64,000 nt of DNA from Sphaerosporella brunnea (GCA_008704415.1 VXIS01000115.1:61202-125201); one strand, 5' to 3'. Shown: positions 1 through 11,856, numbered from the stretch's first letter. Notes: generated by a model not told the origin, from the sequence alone. A program made the numbers and translations.

Positions 1-727
1 CTCTACATACTTTGCGCCCTGAAGCGTATAAAATAGTGAGAATAAGTGTACCGTATTGACTCGGATATAAGAGACCCCCCCCCACAGATTTGGTTAGCGG
101 CACAGAATTGCCTTATAGGGAAATTTTACGCATGCGCGCAGCTCAGCGCGCCGCTTCAGCGCGTCAATAAGCTACCGGGAGTTGTCAGTTTCGCCTGTGA
201 TAAAAGAGTGTCTTGGCGGAAAGCACCCCGGTTACAGTAATCAATCAACGCACAGGTAAAATCCCACCAAGGAAACTCTTACTGGTCTCCCTTCTCGGAC
301 AGCCGTGGTGCATGACTTACCCGGCGGAGCGCTGGTGAGTTTCAAGCTAAAGGTGGACGTCAACAGTGCTGCTCATGCCGGTAGCAAGGAGGAGAGGAGA
401 AAAAAAAGAAGAGAAGTTTATTTATTCGAGAGCTCGAAGCTCAAGCTTTTGCTAAACTCCAACCTAATCTACTCTAATCATACCACATCATATCGTGGCA
501 TATCGTATCTCGGATTTGGCCGTTGCCGTACAACAAAGTTTTCTGCAATTCGATGGCCGGGCTTCGCTCAGCGGTACTCTGGATCACAACATAGCACTCG
601 TATTAAAGAAGAGAAGAGAAGAGATGCAATATATACAAGAGACAACCCAAAACAGCATCAGAGCAAACCATCCAACTCCCCAACTCCGTAACCCTCCTAT
701 AATGTCGTGATCCCTTTTTTGATAATT
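1..727. other. Region downstream of hsp78, no gene seen
   Basis: No open frame here resembles a protein. The stretch holds the window edge and the 3' flank of the minus-strand hsp78 gene, with a purine-rich tract (about 385-420) and GAGAAGAGAA repeats near 600-625. I see no RNA gene or transposon signature. Confidence 0.5.
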
Positions 728-3109
728 TTACACCATCTCGGATTCCTTTTCGCTCTCTGCGCCGGCCTCACCGACAACTTCGAGGTCATCACCAACCTTC
801 TTAACCCTGGCGACCATACCGTTCCTGACCTCTCCAGTAATAAGCTTCTCAGCGAGCTGTTTCGAGATCCGCTTCATGATGAGCCTATTGAGCGGCCGAG
901 CACCAAACTTGAGGTCGTAACCGCGCTCAGCCAGCCAATCCTTGGCGTCCTGATCAACCATGAGCAGGATGCGACGGTCGACGAGCTTATCCGACAGCTC
1001 CTTGAGACGGATATCGACGATCTCGCGAATGGCCGTCTTGTTCAGCGGCTGGAAGATGATGAAGTCGTCAATGCGGTTGAGGAATTCGGGGGTGTAGGCC
1101 GCCTGGACAGCATCCATGACAGCCTGCTTTGTTTCAGGCGCCAGAGTCTCTCGTGGCGGTGCAGTGATCAAAGCTTCCTGGCCGAGGTTGGAGGTGAGCA
1201 CGATGATAGTGCTCGAGAAGTCGACTTTGCGGCCTTGAGCGTCGGTGAGGAAGCCCTCGTCGAGCACCTGCAGGAGAAGGGAGGAGATGTCGCGATGGGC
1301 CTTTTCAAACTCGTCGAAGAGGAGTACGGCATAGGGCTTGCGACGGATGGCTTCGGTGAGCTGGCCCGCCTCTTCATAACCAACGTAACCAGCTGGTGCA
1401 CCGATAAGCCGGGAGACGGTGTGCTTCTCTTGGAACTCTGACATGTCGAATCGGATTACGGCTTGCTCGGTCGAGAAGAGGAATTCAGCCATTTTCTTGC
1501 ACAGCTCGGTCTTTCCGACTCCCGTCGGCCCAAGGAACATGAAGGATGCGGTAGGTCGGTGCTCCGCTGTCAGACCTGCCCGTTGGAGACGGACTGCATC
1601 CGCGACGGCTTTCAACGCTTCATCCTGACCGCGTACAGACTGCCGCAAGGTCTCCTCCATGTGCATCAACTTCTGGACCTCGCCGGACATTAGTTTCGTG
1701 GTTGGGATTCCGGTAGCCCTGGAGACGACCTTGGCGATGTCGTCTTCGGTGACCGAGTCGTTCAGCAGGGTTGAGCGCTTGCGAGCGGTGGGTTTCTCGC
1801 TGTCCTTCGGGATTTTGGCCTCCAGTTTAGGAATGATGGCATACTGCAGCTCACTCGCCTTCTCAAAGTTTCCGAGACGGCGCGCAAACTCAAGTGCTGT
1901 ACGCGCTTGCTCCAGCTGAGCCTTGAGATTTTTGATCTCGGCAAGCTCCGCACGCTCCTTCTCCCAAACCTCCGTCAACTCCTTCATCTTTTCGTTCTTT
2001 TCTTTCAGGTTCTCTTCAAGCTTGGCTTTACGCGCCTTTGACATTGGGTCCGTTTCCTTGCGAAGGGACTCGAGCTCAATGCGCAGCGTGAGAATCTGCC
2101 GATCGAGTTGCTGAATTGCATCCGGACGGGATTCTTGCTGAAGCCGCAGAGCAGAGGCAGCCTCGTCGACCAGGTCGATGGCCTTGTCGGGCAGGAACCG
2201 ATCAGTGATGTAGCGGTTAGACAAGGTCGCGGCGGAAACCAGCGCATTATCGGTGATTCGAACTCCATGGTGAACTTCGTAGCGGTCCTTGATTCCTCGG
2301 AGGATACTGATGGTGTCCTGCACGCTAGGCTCGGTAACCATGACCGGTTGGAAGCGGCGAGCTAGTGCAACATCCTTTTCGATCTGCCTGTACTCGTTGA
2401 GGGTGGTAGCACCGGTGCACTGCAGCTCTCCACGGGCCAGCATAGGCTTCAACAGGTTGGAAGCGTCGATGCTGCCCTCAGCCTTCCCGAGTCCAAGCAG
2501 CGTGTGCAGCTCATCAATGAACAAGATAACCTCGCCCTCCGCGTCACCGACCTCCTTCAGCACGCCCTTCAACCGCTCCTCAAAATCGCCCCTAAACTTT
2601 GCGCCAGCAATCAGCTGGCCCAAATCCAACGCCACGACTCGTTTGTTCTTCATGCTCTCCGGCACCTCTCCACTCGCGATCCGCTGCGCTAGCCCCTCCA
2701 GGATCGCAGTCTTTCCCGTTCCCGCCGATCCGATCAGAACGGGATTGTTTTTGGTCCGCCGTGAGAGAATCTGAATCGTCCGTCGAATCTCCTCTTCACG
2801 TCCGATCACAGGATCTAGCTTGCCGTCCCGTGCCCGCGCCGTAAGGTCCGTGCCGTATTGCTCCAGCGCTGTCTTTTGCTCCCCGCCGCCCAAATCCATC
2901 CGGTGCGTTCCGCCCGGCGGGTGCGGCCCGCCCCCACCACCCATGCCGCCCATACCGCCCATGCCGCCGCGGCCATAGTAGTTGCCATAAGCCCGCGCAA
3001 CAACAGCCGGTAGAGGTCTGAGGAGCTGCTGGGGGGCTCTCGAGCGGCTCACCGCCGCGAGGATAGGACGACGGAGGGAATCGATGGTAACTCTCGATCT
3101 CGATAGCAT
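728..3109 (-). CDS. hsp78: Mitochondrial Hsp78, ClpB/Hsp100-type disaggregase
   Basis: Single-exon protein of 793 aa. Hsp78 is the mitochondrial-matrix ClpB: a hexameric AAA+ ATPase that works with mitochondrial Hsp70 to resolubilise aggregates and keep import going under heat. The first 40 residues are rich in Arg, Ser and Ala without acidic residues, as in a matrix presequence. A Gly/Met-rich linker follows, then AAA1 with Walker A GSAGTGKT (127-134) and Walker B LFIDELH, a long coiled middle domain (about 310-440), and AAA2 with GPTGVGKT (about 526-533) and [10 protein letters not shown]. The N-terminal Clp_N repeats of cytosolic Hsp104 are absent, which is typical of Hsp78. The start is the first Met before the presequence. 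A strong heat-shock element lies about 115-140 bp upstream. Identification is secure. Confidence 0.97.
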   Translation of the reverse strand: MLSRSRVTIDSLRRPILAAVSRSRAPQQLLRPLPAVVARAYGNYYGRGGMGGMGGMGGGGGPHPPGGTHRMDLGGGEQKTALEQYGTDLTARARDGKLDPVIGREEEIRRTIQILSRRTKNNPVLIGSAGTGKTAILEGLAQRIASGEVPESMKNKRVVALDLGQLIAGAKFRGDFEERLKGVLKEVGDAEGEVILFIDELHTLLGLGKAEGSIDASNLLKPMLARGELQCTGATTLNEYRQIEKDVALARRFQPVMVTEPSVQDTISILRGIKDRYEVHHGVRITDNALVSAATLSNRYITDRFLPDKAIDLVDEAASALRLQQESRPDAIQQLDRQILTLRIELESLRKETDPMSKARKAKLEENLKEKNEKMKELTEVWEKERAELAEIKNLKAQLEQARTALEFARRLGNFEKASELQYAIIPKLEAKIPKDSEKPTARKRSTLLNDSVTEDDIAKVVSRATGIPTTKLMSGEVQKLMHMEETLRQSVRGQDEALKAVADAVRLQRAGLTAEHRPTASFMFLGPTGVGKTELCKKMAEFLFSTEQAVIRFDMSEFQEKHTVSRLIGAPAGYVGYEEAGQLTEAIRRKPYAVLLFDEFEKAHRDISSLLLQVLDEGFLTDAQGRKVDFSSTIIVLTSNLGQEALITAPPRETLAPETKQAVMDAVQAAYTPEFLNRIDDFIIFQPLNKTAIREIVDIRLKELSDKLVDRRILLMVDQDAKDWLAERGYDLKFGARPLNRLIMKRISKQLAEKLITGEVRNGMVARVKKVGDDLEVVGEAGAESEKESEMV

Positions 3110-3646
3110 TGAAGGATTGTTTCTTGTAGGTGAATGGTGTCGTATCCTAGAGGTAGTGGTAGAAAGGAACGAAAGACGCCGAAGAGCAATGGGGGGAGTA
3201 TGTATAGCACACTGAACCTATAAGGAAGGTTCTGGAGATTTCGAGATGGCTCGCGGAGCTTCCCGAATGACGTCGCTTCGATTGTGGGTTTAGCGCGCGG
3301 GAATTGGGTGCCGGCTTGGCGTGCCGAAGCGAGCGAGACGAACGAAACACGACGACCCGGAAACTGAAACCACAGGTGTTTGGCTTCGAACGTTTCAGGT
3401 GGACGTGGGGCCATCATAATCACCGGCAGGCTCTCTATATGCCTCCTGAACTAGGGCTAAACAAGTAGGACACAAGGAAAACAACGTCGTCGAATGAATC
3501 AACATTCTTAATGGCTTCAATAACGATTACAACTACTCGTACACTGCTCCCGCCTCTGCCCGCTGGGCTCATGAGAGCACAAGAACCGCCGGTCTATTCG
3601 ATCGTTAGCATAACTTGCTCTTGTGTAAAGACGGAAAGGCATGAAC
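3110..3646. other. hsp78 promoter and 3' flank of ferritin-like gene
   Basis: This 537-bp gap separates the hsp78 start codon from the 3' end of the next minus-strand gene. It contains the heat-shock element at 3224-3248 and, between that and the ATG, a TATA-like GCTATACATAC on the minus strand near 3198-3208. Nothing else was recognised. Confidence 0.5.
3224..3248 (-). promoter_or_regulatory. Heat-shock element, five contiguous units
   Basis: Read on the + strand the site is five abutting 5-bp units with cores GAA, TTC, GAG, TTC, GAT, so 13 of 15 core positions match the alternating nGAAn/nTTCn heat-shock-factor consensus. It lies 115-139 bp upstream of the hsp78 ATG and just upstream of a TATA-like sequence. 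Hsf1 control of hsp78 is expected from its known heat induction; binding here is inferred. Confidence 0.7.
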
Positions 3647-4562
3647 CTACCCAGCAACAATCTTATCATCACTCAACGCAGTGACGCCCGCACTTTCAGT
3701 CGTAACCGTCATAAACACCTCACCTCCGAGTCCCTCAGGCACAACACATCCACCATTCTCAAACTTGGCAAACTGCAACCCCTTCTCGCCAGAAGTAAAA
3801 GAGCAGCTCATTCCAGCGCCACCCGTTGGATCCGTCACCACCATCTTCAGCGTGCTGCCCGCCCTAACATTTCCGGCATCCAACACATTCAGCGGCGCGA
3901 ACGCCGCCAACCCCAGATCCGCCTCCTTTGGACAAGCTACTATAAACTGCGACGCCAGCGTAAAAATCTGTCTCGCACCAACCGCAACATCAAACGCCTG
4001 CGGCACCGGCAACGCCTTCAGCGACGCGCGGATAAAAGTTTGATGCCTCGCCTCGACAGTGACAATGGACGCGGCAGCCGAAAGCACGGCTTTTGCGCTC
4101 ACCAGCGGCGCGGCGCCAAGGTAGGCGCTGATGCCGACGGCCTCCAGGATCCGGGCTGTGGCCACCATGCTGGCTGCGTCGATCAGGTTGAAGTTGTAGG
4201 TGCAGGCTGGCACTGGTGAACCGCCTAGAGATGTGATCGTTTGTTGGAGCACGGTTACGTGGGTTGCCTCGGTTTCGCCAATGGAGACCAGACCGGCGAT
4301 TGTGGCGTCGTCGAGGCCGAGCGCTTTGAAGTCGCTCGCCGGGAACTTGGCAAAACCTTCCTTATAGAAGGTGGCTTCGAGATGCTCGAGGGTTAGGGCG
4401 CTGGGGAGGGTTAGTTGGTGCTGCTGTCAACACGGGGGGACGGACATACAATTGGAGGATTTGTAGATCGGTCAGGGCGGGGGCTTGCCGCCGCGTGGGA
4501 CGGGCCGCCGCGATGCTGCTGAAGGCTAGGGCACAGGTGAGGAGGTTCTTGAAGAAAGCCAT
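3647..4562 (-). CDS. Secreted ferritin-like domain protein
   Basis: Two exons: 4562-4450 and 4400-3647, with a 49-nt intron (GTATGT...CCCCAG) that splits a Phe codon. The joined protein is 288 aa. Residues 1-20 (MAFFKNLLTC, then ALAFSSIAAA) are a signal peptide, followed by a dibasic RPTRRQ propeptide-like stretch. The body matches the fungal Ferritin_2 (Rds1-like) family: ILQFALTLEHLEATFYKEGF and, later, IGETEATHV, helices that carry the Glu and His ligands of the di-iron four-helix bundle. The C-terminal part ends in a beta-rich tail. Members are secreted or wall-linked and stress or nutrient responsive; no reaction is firmly known. The splice restores the conserved EH motif, so the model is good. 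Confidence 0.85.
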
Positions 4563-7500
4563 GGTTTGATTCTTCTTTCTTTTGTTGTTTTTCGTGGTGC
4601 TCACGGAGCAGGAATTATGTCGAGATATTAAAGCTGTAGTATGTAGTAAACAAAAAAAACAATCCACCTGGGATTGGCGAAGCAGTGGTGGAAGTGAATG
4701 AACGAGAAGAAGAAGAATAAGAATACTTCCTGGCGATGGAGGTATGCCACCAGCAGCTCTGGGAGTCGCGAAACTCATATACGACGCCAGCCGCGGTCTA
4801 CCAGGATATTCATACTGCAAGCATCGTTATATTTTCCAAAACATAACTAACTGATGGATCTCTAACGCTCGACCATCTGGACAAGATTCCGCACCACGAA
4901 ATAGACAGCGGTTATGTTATGTTGCAGATGTTGTTTGGTGAAGGGGTAGATCTAGACTTGAAACCCCTCCTCCTCCCTGTACAGTCGAAGAAGGTTATCT
5001 TGTAACATCCTGGATTGATGCGGGTGACAGATGTGGTAACGAGCCTGGATTGTGATACAGTCGACGGGTTGGTTCAAATGGCTGCTGCGCCGAAAAGCTA
5101 GCTCTCTACCAGCACTGGATATATATATAATCCGTTTGATCATGAAGAAACAATGGTTTGGCGCCAGAGTGCATCGTGGTCCTTTACTCATCACCATGCG
5201 GTCGAAAACTCGGTATGTCCTGCAATCAGCGGAATAGGTGCTCGAAGATGGTTGGTGAATCTTCAACCGCCACAGCGGCTAAAAGGAAGATGAAACTGCG
5301 GTCAGCACTTCTACGTTGGGAATGACAGGGATGTGATTCAGGTAACAGGGAATTGGCAGAGATCACAGACCCGAGTGATTTCACGTGAACCACGAGAAGT
5401 GGCACGTGCACAGGCAGGGGAAAGGTGTCAATAACCTCCGTTCGCTCCGTCCGTGATCCCGACCGTTGTTGAATGGCGCCCACTTCGTTGGTGGGAGCTT
5501 GTTGAGAACCCCTTGGTGTCGTCACGGACCGGCCATAAAACGGTCGTGAGAAATCAACACTGTACTAGTACTCGAGTACATGTAGCTAGTTCGTCTACAG
5601 CCTTGAAGCCCGCGACGCCCAAAACCATAGACTCTGTACCGCCGCGAGGCCAGTGACCTTGGAAAGCGCCTGGTATTAATCTAGAGTACACCAAGAATGC
5701 CAGTGTCGCTTTCTGAAGATTTTCCGGCTCTCAGAAAGGGGCAACCATGCTTCGCTTCTCACGTGTAGAGCCTGAACTCGTCCATAAAATCAATATCAAT
5801 ATCGAAGTACCTAGCTGTTGTTCCACTGCACCACATACCTCGCGATATCGTTCTAGTGGGATGTGAAAAAGAAAACTCCACCGTCGCTGCAAGTGCTGAA
5901 AAACCCCACCCGTGGCTTCATCGAGCTCACGACTTTTCTCTCCCCAAATTAGAAAGTATTCCAACTTCCGGTCCCGTTTCGCACTTTATTGGCTCCCTGG
6001 AACTCTAAGTTACTGTCTCCCAACGCTTTTGCGACCTTGTGTTTTTGAAACAGGCAGTGGCAGCGGCGAAGGGCGCAACAGGTATTAGAGAGGGCTGTGA
6101 CGACAGGTGGCGATGATATTGCCTGAACAGCTTGAGCGGGCTTCTGCTGGGTGAACCCGGTGCTCGCGAGCACTATCACGGTTGCCCAACGGGGCCAATC
6201 AAAGGTTTTTCCGAGCCCCGTTCGTTTTGACTTTCCGGCAAATGAACTTGACAACGGGAGTCGAGCGGAGGTTATTGACACCCACTATTATATAAAAACG
6301 CGCTGACAGTGGTCGTGTTTCTGCAAGCGTTTGTAAGGCTGGGAATCTGCTGGCTCTATTGATAGCCGGTGGCCACCCACACGTGCACGAGGCTGTTCGC
6401 TCCTACCAGATGCATCGGGAAGCCGCGTTTGATATGTGCTTGACGTTTGCTACGACAGATTGAGCGACGCCGGGCTTCTGGTTCAGCGATTGTGTGGCGT
6501 TCTTATCGATATCTCGCCCGCGCGCATGCTGCTCAGCTTTCTTTCCTCGCAACTGCGCCCAGTGCCCACGTGGGTGATTTCCTTCCGTTTCTTTCAACAT
6601 GTTCACCGATCAATGCAGTTCGCTAATTATTCCCAGCCCAGCGAAGATCCCCATTTTCGCGCCCTCGGGGCTCAGACACCCCCACAAGCACATCTGCCCG
6701 CAGTCCACGCTGGACGGGTGGGGCGCGCACGCTGTGACTACGTGCCGGAAGCCCGAGACCAGCACTACGCCCTGGCCTTTCACGAATCATGGTTGATCGC
6801 GGGCGCGCCCCACAGTAGCCTCCTCTGCCGTTGAAATTGGGACATAACACGCACGCGGCCACCACCGCGTGCCGCAACGTTTCTCCACGACTGGCTGGCT
6901 CGGGGGGGATGCAAATTGCGGGGAGGTTCGTCGACGGTTTAGACTACAATTGCCAGGGCTAGGGTTGTGCGTGGGTGTGGTGTATTTGCCCGTGGCAGGA
7001 GCGAATCAAACGATGAGCATGCCGTGGCCCCGGCGGGGGGCGGAGGTCTTCCTTCCTGCTGGCTTAAACGCTCATCATCATCGCACAGGTCTGTGTCCAA
7101 AGGGATTTTCGCTCTCCCCAAAACAAAAAACGCTCTCTGTCTGCCTCCCCCCCTTGCTCCCGCAAAGCCCCGACCGGCCAATCACAGCGGCGGGACTGGA
7201 CACGCGACACCACGCACCGCCGAAAGGGGAGCTTCACCACTCAAGCTGTCGTGTGCTTCCTCATCCCGTGGAACCTATCAGCCTGGGCCGTGGCACCACG
7301 GGTGCGCAGCACCTGGATAATAGGGCCGACAACCACTGCCCACCACATGCAAACTGGGAATAATATCGACTCCAAAACCTGTGCCCATATATAAACTTGG
7401 GAAACTTGGAGGAGAATAGGGAGAAAGTGTGTGCAAAACTAAACGTTACCTTTTTCTTTTTTTTTCTGCTCCAACAACAAACTGCGAGACGAAGTATTCC

Positions 7501-7600
7501 CGTGGGGGTTTTTTTTTGTCTTTCCTCCTGCCTCACCTAACGAATACCTCCTCCTCCTCCTCTTTCTGCTCCTCCTTTTCCTGGCACAGCCGCTCCTGAA
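4563..7600. other. 3-kb divergent intergenic region, regulatory
   Basis: The region lies between the divergently transcribed ferritin-like gene (-) and bHLH gene (+). Open frames inside it are short and show no domain or codon pattern of a gene. It carries five CACGTG boxes between 5382 and 6572, and C-rich and T-rich tracts close to the bHLH start (7140-7160 and 7440-7520). I read it as an extended promoter and leader. Confidence 0.5.
5382..6574. promoter_or_regulatory. Cluster of five CACGTG E-boxes
   Basis: CACGTG occurs at 5382-5387, 5403-5408, 5760-5765, 6380-6385 and 6567-6572; the last is the core of a 10-bp palindrome CCCACGTGGG (6565-6574). A given 6-mer is expected about 0.3 times in 1.2 kb. 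The adjacent gene at 7601 encodes a bHLH protein whose basic region predicts CACGTG binding, so autoregulation, or control of the divergent ferritin-like gene, is plausible but not shown. Confidence 0.5.
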
Positions 7601-8776
7601 ATGATGGCTGCGCCCCAGTCGAGCTCGATGCTTACTTTTACCCTCCCCCCGCCGGCGCTCGTGGAGAAGAACGACGCTGCAAACGCCGCTGCTGACGCAG
7701 CGTCTACCGTCCGCGCCAAAAAGCGAAGAACTTCACAACCGCAGGCGGCAGACTTAACGCTTCCACCTCCTCCAACACGGGCACGAAAGATCATCCAGAT
7801 GAAGCCGGCCGCCGCCTCTGCGCCGGCGAGTCCGCCCTCCACAGCATCTTCCACCTCAACAACGCCCACAACATCCGCCTCCAAATCCAAGAGCAAGGCC
7901 ACAGGCAAAGCTTCAAAGTCCACCACCACAACCACCACATCCTCCTCCTCCACCTCCACCCCTGCTGCGGCCGCAGCAACAACAAGCACCTCCCGCAAAG
8001 TCGCCCGGAAAACAGCACACAGCCTGATTGAGCGGCGGCGGCGCTCAAAAATGAACGCCGAGTTCGAGGCGCTCAAGAACATGGTGTGCAAAGGCGACAA
8101 GACGGACATGCACAAGCTGGAGATCCTACAGGCCAGCATCGAGTACGTCAAATATCTCGAAGCATGTGTCGAGAAGCTTCGAAAAGCGACTGGTGCCGGC
8201 GGACGGTGTTGCAAGCCGCCCGTATTCTCACCTCGCAGCGGAGGTAGCGGAGGCCACGGCGACGAGGAGGAGGAGGAAGAGGAGGAGGATGAGGAGGAAG
8301 ACGTCGACATGGATGTGGAGACTCCGGCGGAGGTCGAAAGGGAGCGGGAGAGAGAAAGGGGAAGGGCAAGGGAACGGCTGGAAGAAGAGCATAGATATGC
8401 CCTCGAGCAGCGCCGCCACAGTCTCGCCTCCGATTATGCAAGCTACACCACCAACCCCTCCTCTGTTGCTACCTCTCCAAGTTTTACCCCCCTCCACGGC
8501 GCTACCTCGCCAGAATTTAACCCTATACATTCCGCCGCCACCTCCCCCGTGTTTACGCTCCCGCCGGCGCAGAATATGCGGCTGCCGTCGATATCGCCGC
8601 TGCTGTTCCCGCAGACGCAGCCGCCGGCACATAGTCCGCTGGAGGCGACGGCCGGGGCGTTGCTGCAGCTTGCGGATGAGGGGAGGAGGGATAGTAAAAT
8701 ATGGTCGCCAAGAGGGTCAACGTCTTCTTCCTTTTCTGGGCGGGGAATGAGTGTGCGGGATCTGTTGAGTTCTTGA
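7601..8776 (+). CDS. bHLH transcription factor, class B (CACGTG type)
   Basis: Single exon, 391 aa. Residues 1-134 are a low-complexity Ala/Ser/Thr/Pro region with basic patches (AKKRR). The basic helix-loop-helix covers about 135-195: RKTAHSLIERRRRSKMN, helix 1 EFEALKNMV, loop with CKGDKTDM, helix 2 HKLEILQASIEYVKYLE. His140, Glu144 and Arg148 sit at basic positions 5, 9 and 13, the class B signature that reads CACGTG. An acidic run (about 223-246), then a Glu/Arg-rich segment (about 250-270), follow. The C-terminal half contains repeated SPxF/TSPxFxP motifs (about 288-325). The family includes fungal proteins annotated as HLH factors of the Esc1 type; I do not assign a symbol. An upstream ATG-free leader and a T-rich 3' flank surround it. 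Function as a nuclear regulator is secure; targets are unknown. Confidence 0.88.
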   Translation: MMAAPQSSSMLTFTLPPPALVEKNDAANAAADAASTVRAKKRRTSQPQAADLTLPPPPTRARKIIQMKPAAASAPASPPSTASSTSTTPTTSASKSKSKATGKASKSTTTTTTSSSSTSTPAAAAATTSTSRKVARKTAHSLIERRRRSKMNAEFEALKNMVCKGDKTDMHKLEILQASIEYVKYLEACVEKLRKATGAGGRCCKPPVFSPRSGGSGGHGDEEEEEEEEDEEEDVDMDVETPAEVERERERERGRARERLEEEHRYALEQRRHSLASDYASYTTNPSSVATSPSFTPLHGATSPEFNPIHSAATSPVFTLPPAQNMRLPSISPLLFPQTQPPAHSPLEATAGALLQLADEGRRDSKIWSPRGSTSSSFSGRGMSVRDLLSS

Positions 8777-9172
8777 TTTTGGTCTCTGCTGGCGTTTTTT
8801 TTTTTTTGTTTTTCTTTTTTTTTTTGGGGGGGGGGAGGGGGGGAGTGTGGGAGATGGAGTTTTTTATCATCGTTATTTATCACTTCACTTTTTTTTTTTT
8901 TTCTTTTTTGGTTTTCCGTATGCAGTCCACTATTTTTGGATAGAGAAAAGGAAGCAAATTCAGATCCTTTTTCATTTCAGATTACCGCGTTGTGGCTTGC
9001 TCATCCATCCATGTGAATCTCTCCCGCCGCGCCGAGAAAAAAAGTAAGACCCACGTTACACAACAGCCGAGTGACGCTCCGTGCGCCAAGCATTTACTTG
9101 CACCACCCCAGTAGTAAATTTCCAAAAAAAAAAAAAAAATTATCTGCGACCTTCCATACACCTCAGCTTAGC
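8777..9172. other. bHLH-nop4 spacer with T and G tracts
   Basis: The 396-bp gap between two tandem + strand genes holds long T runs (8796-8826), a G-rich tract (8826-8846), another T run (8889-8910) and an A run (9124-9139) shortly before the nop4 start. It must contain the bHLH terminator and the nop4 promoter; no specific motif was recognised. Confidence 0.4.
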
Positions 9173-9539
9173 ATGGCGAAAATTGAAACGACAACCACGG
9201 ACCACGAGACGGCGGTGTCCTCGCACTCAGCGTCGATCGCGAAGCGGTGCACGCTCTTTGTGCGGTCGCTGGCATACAGCGTGACTTCGTCGCAGCTGAG
9301 CGAAAAGTTCTCGTTCGTCGCGCCGATCAAGCACGCCACGATCGTGGTGAACCCGGCGAACCGGGAGTCGCGCGGCTTCGGCTTCGTGACGTTCGCGGAC
9401 GCGGAGGATGCGCAGCGCGCGCTGCAGGAGCTGGACGGCTCCGCGTTTGAGGGGCGGAAGATGAAGGTGGAGCTTGCGGTGCCGAGGCAGCGGAAGGACA
9501 AGGCTGCTCCTGCTGGGGGCAATGAGGAGGCGTTGCCGC

Positions 9540-9572
<33 letters not shown>

Positions 9573-11380
9573 CTGTGGGGAAGGAGATCCCCGGGAAACC
9601 GAAGGAGGAGGAGGATGGGAAGCGCCGCTCGCCTAGACTCATCATTCGCAACTTGCCTTGGAGCGTCCAGAAACCCGAACAGCTGCTGACGTACTTCCAG
9701 CCTTTCGGCAAGGTGAAGGATGTTATCATCCCTAGAAAGAGGACCGGCGAGATGAGCGGGTTTGCGTTTGTTACTATGAAGGGGTACAAAAACGCGGAGC
9801 GCGCTATGGAGAAGACGAATGGAATGGTGATTGAAGGACGGCCGGTTGCTGTGGATTGGGCGGTGGAGAAGGAGGAGTGGCAGAAGGTTAAGGCGGCGGA
9901 GCCGGTGGTTAAGGAGGAGGAGGATGTGGAGGATGAGGACGAGGAGATGGATGACGACGAAGACGAAGAAGAGGAGGACAACGAAGACGAAGAAATGGAC
10001 GAGGAGGACGACGACGAGGAGGATGAGGACGAAGACGACGACGAAGACGTCCCACCCACCGACTCCTCGACCACCCTCTTCGTCCGCAACCTCCCATACT
10101 CCGCCACCGACGACAGCGTCTATCAACACTTCACCCAATTCGGGCCCGTCCACTACGCACGCGTCGTAATCGACCACGCGACAGGCCGGCCCAAAGGCAC
10201 CGGTTTCGTGCGCTTCTACTCGCCCGAAATTGCGCTCTCCGTCCTCAAAGGAGCACCCAAGCTCCCCGCCAACACTCACGACTCGAAGCCCTCTCTCCTG
10301 CAATCCGAGTCCCTCGACCCCGACGGAAATTACACCCTCGACGGCCGGATCCTCTCCCTCTCCTGCGCCGTCGACCGTTCCGAAGCCGAAAAACTGGCGT
10401 CCACCTCGGCCGCCCGCCGCGAAAAGTCCTCGGCGGATAAGCGCCGCCTCTTCCTGCTAAACGAGGGCATGATCCCCGCCTCCTCCGCCGCTTGGAAAGC
10501 GCTCTCCCCATCCGAACGCCTGCTGCGTGACCAATCCCGCGAGCAGCGCCGCAAACTCTTACAGGCAGACCCCAACCTCCACCTTTCGCTCACCCGCCTG
10601 TCGATCCGCAACCTCCCGCGCTGGGTCACATCAAAAGACCTAAAGCAAATCGCGCGGAAAGCGATCCCGGGGTTCGCCGAGGACCTGAAAGCCGGTAAAC
10701 GCGCGCCTCTCAGCAAAGAAGAACTTGGCCGCGATGGCGGCGAGGGTAGAGCCGCCGAGGAGATGCGCCGGCAGAAGGGCCTGGGCGTCGTCAAGCAGGC
10801 GAAAGTCCAGCTCGAGAAAGCAGGCGGCAGAAGCAGGGGCTACGGATTCGTCGAGTACTGGAGTCATCGGTACGCACTCATGGGACTGCGCTTTATGAAC
10901 GGCCAGGTTATTCCCGGCTCCGCCCCCTCCTCCTCCGCCTCCGCTTCGGAAAATAATCAACCCCGAAGACCTACCGATGCACCGGAGAAGAAGAAGAGAT
11001 TGATAGTCGAGTTTGCGATCGAGAACGCTAAGGTTGTCAAACGACGCGCAGAGAACGAGAAGAAGAGCCGTGAGGCGGCTGCTTCCAGGGCCAATACCAA
11101 TAATAAGGCTGCTGCTGCTGCTGCTGCTGCTCCTTCTTCTGGGGCCAAGGGCGGGAAACGTAAACGCCCCGCCAACGACGACCACCACCACCAGGAGAAA
11201 AATATCCGCGAGCTGAAAAAGCGGAAGAACAACTGGAACCAGAAATCGACGCCGCCTAGTAAAGGCCGTGCTGGTGCTGGCGCTGGTAAGCCGGCTACAC
11301 CGAAAACCCCAGAGAAAACTCAGGAAATTATCCGCAAGAAGCGTATTATGCGGAAACGAAAGGCGGGAGGAAAAAATTAG
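9173..11380 (+). CDS. nop4: Nop4/RBM28-type nucleolar RNA-binding protein
   Basis: Single exon, 735 aa from the ATG at 9173 (MAKIETTTTD); an upstream in-frame frame extension to 9071 has no good start and is A-rich leader. Four RRMs are visible. RRM1 has CTLFVRSLAY and RGFGFVTF; RRM2 has LIIRNLPW and SGFAFVTM. A 60-residue Asp/Glu run follows, then RRM3 with TLFVRNLPY and GTGFVRFY, and RRM4 with LSIRNLPRWV and RGYGFVEYW, the latter with a family-typical large insertion between its halves. The C terminus is Lys/Arg-rich (KRKR, KKRIMRKRKAGG), as in nucleolar proteins. Nop4 is needed for 27S pre-rRNA processing in pre-60S particles. The RRM order, acidic insert and length fit the family well. 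Confidence 0.93.
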
Positions 11381-11856
11381 GAATTGGTTTGGGGGGGAGA
11401 GGGAAAAGTCTTCTGTTTTACTGTTTTATTGTGGGCGAATTTATCGAGTGATGCCGTGTGCAGTCATTTTACATTGTAAACTCGTATATTTCAACAGGAG
11501 GGCCATCTCATCTTGAGTGTAGAAACAAACCCCAACGGAACCCATACAAGAAAGATGTAACAAAACCAAAAAACAGAAATGCGGGCAGATAAATTATATC
11601 ACCAGGGTCGCCACTCCCCGCCCTGACTCCCACGACTCGGCTGAAGGTGCCAGGGGCTTCATCTGCTCGTGACAATACAAAAAAAAAAAAAAAAACAAAA
11701 AAAAAAAAACCACATACAACAAAAGAAAAGCGAAAAGAAAGAAGAGTTATCATGGTCATGAGATATGCCAACAAATCACCCCCTTCTCCGCCTTATGAGC
11801 TCTGTGATACCGCCCATCAGTAACCCCCAACAGGAATACCACACTACATCGCAACC
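11381..11856. other. Convergent 3' flanks of nop4 and gle1
   Basis: nop4 (+) and gle1 (-) converge here. The 476 bp contains an A-rich tract (11680-11710) and no open frame of note. It is presumably the two 3' UTRs and terminators. Confidence 0.4.

Noticed and set aside
707..1441. 244-aa + strand frame opposite hsp78
   Set aside because: Antisense of the AAA2 domain; no independent gene features.
6436..7363. Overlapping frames of 110-164 aa before the bHLH gene
   Set aside because: Composition follows GC-rich promoter DNA, there are several overlapping frames of equal merit, and no domain or splice pattern.
7537..8310. 257-aa minus-strand frame over the bHLH gene
   Set aside because: It is the complement of the Ala/Thr/Ser runs and acidic stretch of the bHLH protein, which has a recognisable domain on the + strand.
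9163..10303. Two long minus-strand frames opposite nop4
   Set aside because: Their Ser and Val/Leu runs are the complement of the nop4 Asp/Glu run.
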